DNA from: a virus
Strand: one strand, 5' to 3'
IMG/VR virus record: IMGVR_UViG_3300048834_000065
Location: 1-26,251 of that record
Length of the DNA stretch: 26,251 nt
The notes beneath the pieces were generated by a model. That model had not been told where the DNA came from, made no database searches, and was given only the letters and a program-made list of their open reading frames with translations. Positions 24,463-26,251 of the stretch are shown here, piece by piece (positions within the stretch are counted from its first letter, which is position 1; each line of letters starts with the position of its first letter). A program made the translations under genes and the position numbers.

Positions 24463-25776
24463 TTAATAACGAATACCCAGCCAGCCTATCAAATAGCTTA
24501 TAATGTAGCCTGTGGCGTCCATTAAATGGTCTTGGCACTTTGGGTCGATTTCATCTGTAGTTAAGCCATATCTATCTAACTTATAAGAGTAAGTGTAATA
24601 TTCCTCCTCTAAATCGGTGCTTGACTCTGTGTAAACTATATTAAATCCTTGTACTTGCTCAATTCTTTTATCTACGCTTCCAGCTCCTTTTACTGCTGGC
24701 ACAGCCATAAGACCTCCGTTTTTTAAATCATCTACCATCGTTTTTTTAGCGGAGTCAGCTACAATTAAATCATTCGATGATATCGGTGGATATGTTTTTG
24801 TCTTAATATATTCGTATATCGGCATTCGCATTTGTGAACTCGGCTTGTAAATTCTTTGATGCAAATAAAACGTTTTATCCTTATCCCATTTAACCTCAAC
24901 AACAGCTGTCGGTTGACTTGTTCCAAAGTCAAGACCATAATAACTCTTATAAGGTAGGTTGTTGAAAAACTCATCCGTACAGGTAGTCCATTCTTTATAA
25001 ACTCTATTTGGTTTTTCAGCTTTTAATCCTAAAGCATAAACCAAGTGCATATAAAGATTTGCCGTTCCGTTTTGAATATTTAATTTGTGTGGTGGTGGTG
25101 TGTTTTCAGTTCCATCTTCAAGAGTTATACCAGCTTCAAATCCATTATACATCAATTTATTATTCTCGATATATGTAGAGCCAACTTCGTACGGATTGTA
25201 CGCTTCTAAATCTGCTACAATTCCTTCTGTTAGAAAATCAATATTATCCTTATAAGTTGAACGTAGAAATTTACTCGTTTCGTGGCTTGCGTATTTATTG
25301 ATAAAGAAGTCCTTAGATGGATTAAAATCTGAAAATATATAATCCTCCGTTCTTTGTTTTATCTGTAAAAATACCTCCTCTGAGAAGTGAGATATTTCGT
25401 TAAAGAAGCTTATGTGCTGTGTCATTCCTAATACTTTAGAAATAACATCTGTTCCCATAAAGTGAATTATTGAACCAGTTTTTTTACAGGTAAATGTCGC
25501 ATCTTTTTTATTGAACACGAATTTTGCGTATAGGTAAGGGTCGGTAGAAATAACAGTTTTAAAATCCTCTAATATTGTTGCGACAGCATCAACTCTAGTT
25601 CCTCTCCAAACTGTTATTTTGTAGTTTTTTTTACTCATTAATATAATACAAAATAATTGCATTATAGAATAAGACTTTCCAGACCTCGAAGAACCATAAG
25701 CCACGATTAGCCTATACAATCCACTCATATAGGCTTCGTAAATCGCGTCAAATGTTTTACTTACTTTAAATACCAT
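24463..25776 (-). CDS. terL: terminase large subunit
   Basis: A 437-residue packaging motor of the PBSX/SPP1 (Terminase_3) type. The ATPase has Walker A GSSRSGKS (28-35), Walker B HISFFNE (121-127) and a coupling motif FSDFNPS (148-154). The nuclease domain (~275-437) shows the three acidic sites YYGLDFG (D283), VADSA (D341) and DHLMDATGY (D420). A spacer of ~25 residues with PPPH (~220-232) joins the domains. Both activities look intact. Headful packaging is common in this group, which is at odds with fixed genome ends. Start codon overlaps the small terminase stop (TAATG). Confidence 0.93.
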   Translation of the reverse strand: MVFKVSKTFDAIYEAYMSGLYRLIVAYGSSRSGKSYSIMQLFCIILMSKKNYKITVWRGTRVDAVATILEDFKTVISTDPYLYAKFVFNKKDATFTCKKTGSIIHFMGTDVISKVLGMTQHISFFNEISHFSEEVFLQIKQRTEDYIFSDFNPSKDFFINKYASHETSKFLRSTYKDNIDFLTEGIVADLEAYNPYEVGSTYIENNKLMYNGFEAGITLEDGTENTPPPHKLNIQNGTANLYMHLVYALGLKAEKPNRVYKEWTTCTDEFFNNLPYKSYYGLDFGTSQPTAVVEVKWDKDKTFYLHQRIYKPSSQMRMPIYEYIKTKTYPPISSNDLIVADSAKKTMVDDLKNGGLMAVPAVKGAGSVDKRIEQVQGFNIVYTESSTDLEEEYYTYSYKLDRYGLTTDEIDPKCQDHLMDATGYIISYLIGWLGIRY

Positions 25777-26021
25777 TATTCAGTTTCCTTTTGTCCTCTG
25801 TAAGTATGTTCGATTTTAATCACATTGTCTTTTTCCTCCTCTATAATTTCTTTACGCTGTAATTTTGGAGAAGCGTATTCCAAAATCTTAAAGTAGTTAA
25901 CTATAAAATCCTCGTCTTCCATTGTAGCGAGTACGGCATTTGCTCTTTTAGAATGTTTTCCCTTAACATCATTCATAAGTATATCGAGCTCGCTTAATCT
26001 TTTATTTTCTTCTTCAGCCAT
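25776..26021 (-). CDS. putative terminase small subunit
   Basis: An 81-residue charged protein directly before the large terminase, with which it overlaps by one base. It has a helical core (KHSKRANAVLATMEDEDFIVNYFKILEYASPKL, about 22-54 as separate segments) that resembles small terminase subunits of Bacteroidetes phages, with acidic tail. It would bind the packaging site. Identification rests on position, size and helix pattern. It overlaps the upstream RHH gene by eight bases (ATGGCTGA). Confidence 0.6.
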   Translation of the reverse strand: MAEEENKRLSELDILMNDVKGKHSKRANAVLATMEDEDFIVNYFKILEYASPKLQRKEIIEEEKDNVIKIEHTYRGQKETE

Positions 26022-26205
26022 TTTCTTCTGTTTTATCGTTTAATAGATTTTTTATTTCTTCTTGTACGTGGGGTTTGTTAATCCAATTCATTAAAAGCAA
26101 ATCAATTACATCGCCCTGATTTATGTCGTGAACAGCGCAAGCGATTTTAAATTTCTTTCGCGTATCACTCGAAACCCAACCTCCTATGAATACTTTTCCT
26201 TTCAT
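26014..26205 (-). CDS. ribbon-helix-helix protein, first gene of the late operon
   Basis: A 63-residue protein fitting the ribbon-helix-helix (Arc/MetJ/CopG) DNA-binding fold: a short β-strand GKVFIGGWVS (3-12), helix A DTRKKFKIACAVHD (13-26) and helix B QGDVIDLLLMNWI (30-42). The strand starts at residue 3, so the ATG at 26205 is almost certainly the true start. That ATG is one base from the terminal repeat and four bases after a TAGGTTTG element in it. As RHH dimers bind palindromic or repeated operators, a role in controlling the terminal repeat or packaging is plausible. Confidence 0.68.
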   Translation of the reverse strand: MKGKVFIGGWVSSDTRKKFKIACAVHDINQGDVIDLLLMNWINKPHVQEEIKNLLNDKTEENG

Positions 26206-26206
26206 A

Positions 26207-26251
26207 AAGCAAACCTACAAAAAAAACCCCAACCCACCACCATCCCGCCCC
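26207..26251. repeat. right terminal inverted repeat (45 bp)
   Basis: Exact reverse complement of bases 1-45. It abuts the leftward gene whose ATG is at 26205-26203, leaving one base between repeat and start codon. Read inward on the minus strand it carries TAGGTTTG (26217-26210), a perfect Bacteroidetes -7 type element placed four bases before that ATG. Confidence 0.93.
26210..26217 (-). promoter_or_regulatory. -7 element within the right terminal repeat
   Basis: TAGGTTTG on the minus strand is a full TAnnTTTG match, four bases before the ATG of the RHH gene. At the -33 distance there is only G-rich sequence and no TTG, so it may need an activator or a special DNA structure. The same element lies at 35-42 on the plus strand in the left copy. 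Confidence 0.4.

Noticed and set aside
1-26251. Transposable (Mu-like) phage
   Set aside because: Inverted ends fit, but there is no transposase and no visible target duplication or host flank.

Overview
The window looks like one complete, linear, tailed double-stranded DNA phage genome of a Bacteroidetes (Flavobacteriia-like) host. It is AT-rich, and its promoter-like sites match the Bacteroidetes pattern TTG/TTTG-N19-21-TAnnTTTG rather than the sigma70 pattern. Gene content is that of a long-tailed siphophage: HK97-type capsid, portal and SPP1/PBSX-like terminase, tape measure of 1082 residues, β-helix tail spike, and a holin / M15 endopeptidase / spanin lysis cassette. No integrase, repressor, DNA polymerase, transposase or protelomerase is visible.

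The first and last 45 bases are perfect inverted copies of each other (1-45 and 26207-26251). They are strikingly G-rich on the 5' strand and the repeats end abruptly at coding or promoter sequence. I read them as terminal inverted repeats of the whole genome. Any joining of two ends would create the same perfect 90-bp palindrome.

Layout: a short rightward early block (134-3221) holds a DUF7768-type nucleoside-deoxyribosyltransferase-like protein, an SF3 helicase, two small unknown proteins, a VRR-NUC nuclease and a zinc-ribbon membrane protein. A long leftward late block (26205 down to 4295) runs RHH protein, small and large terminase, portal, a 40-residue lysine-rich protein, prohead protease, major capsid, connector and tail-completion proteins, tail tube, tail assembly proteins, tape measure, two large tail-tip proteins, spike, holin, endolysin and spanin. 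Between them, also leftward (3198-4140), lies a separately promoted cassette with a tRNA-Ala(UGC) and three small proteins, which converges tail-to-tail on the early block.

Regulation visible in sequence: a promoter at 44-74 for the early block, a promoter at 4106-4137 for the tRNA cassette that overlaps the terminator of the late block, internal late promoters before portal and protease, a terminator after the tail tube gene, and two matching hairpins in the leader of the major capsid gene. The combination of palindromic ends, SF3 helicase and a VRR-NUC nuclease (a family known to include Holliday-junction resolvases) without a polymerase or protelomerase suggests, as a hypothesis, poxvirus-like resolution of palindromic junctions in a tailed phage.
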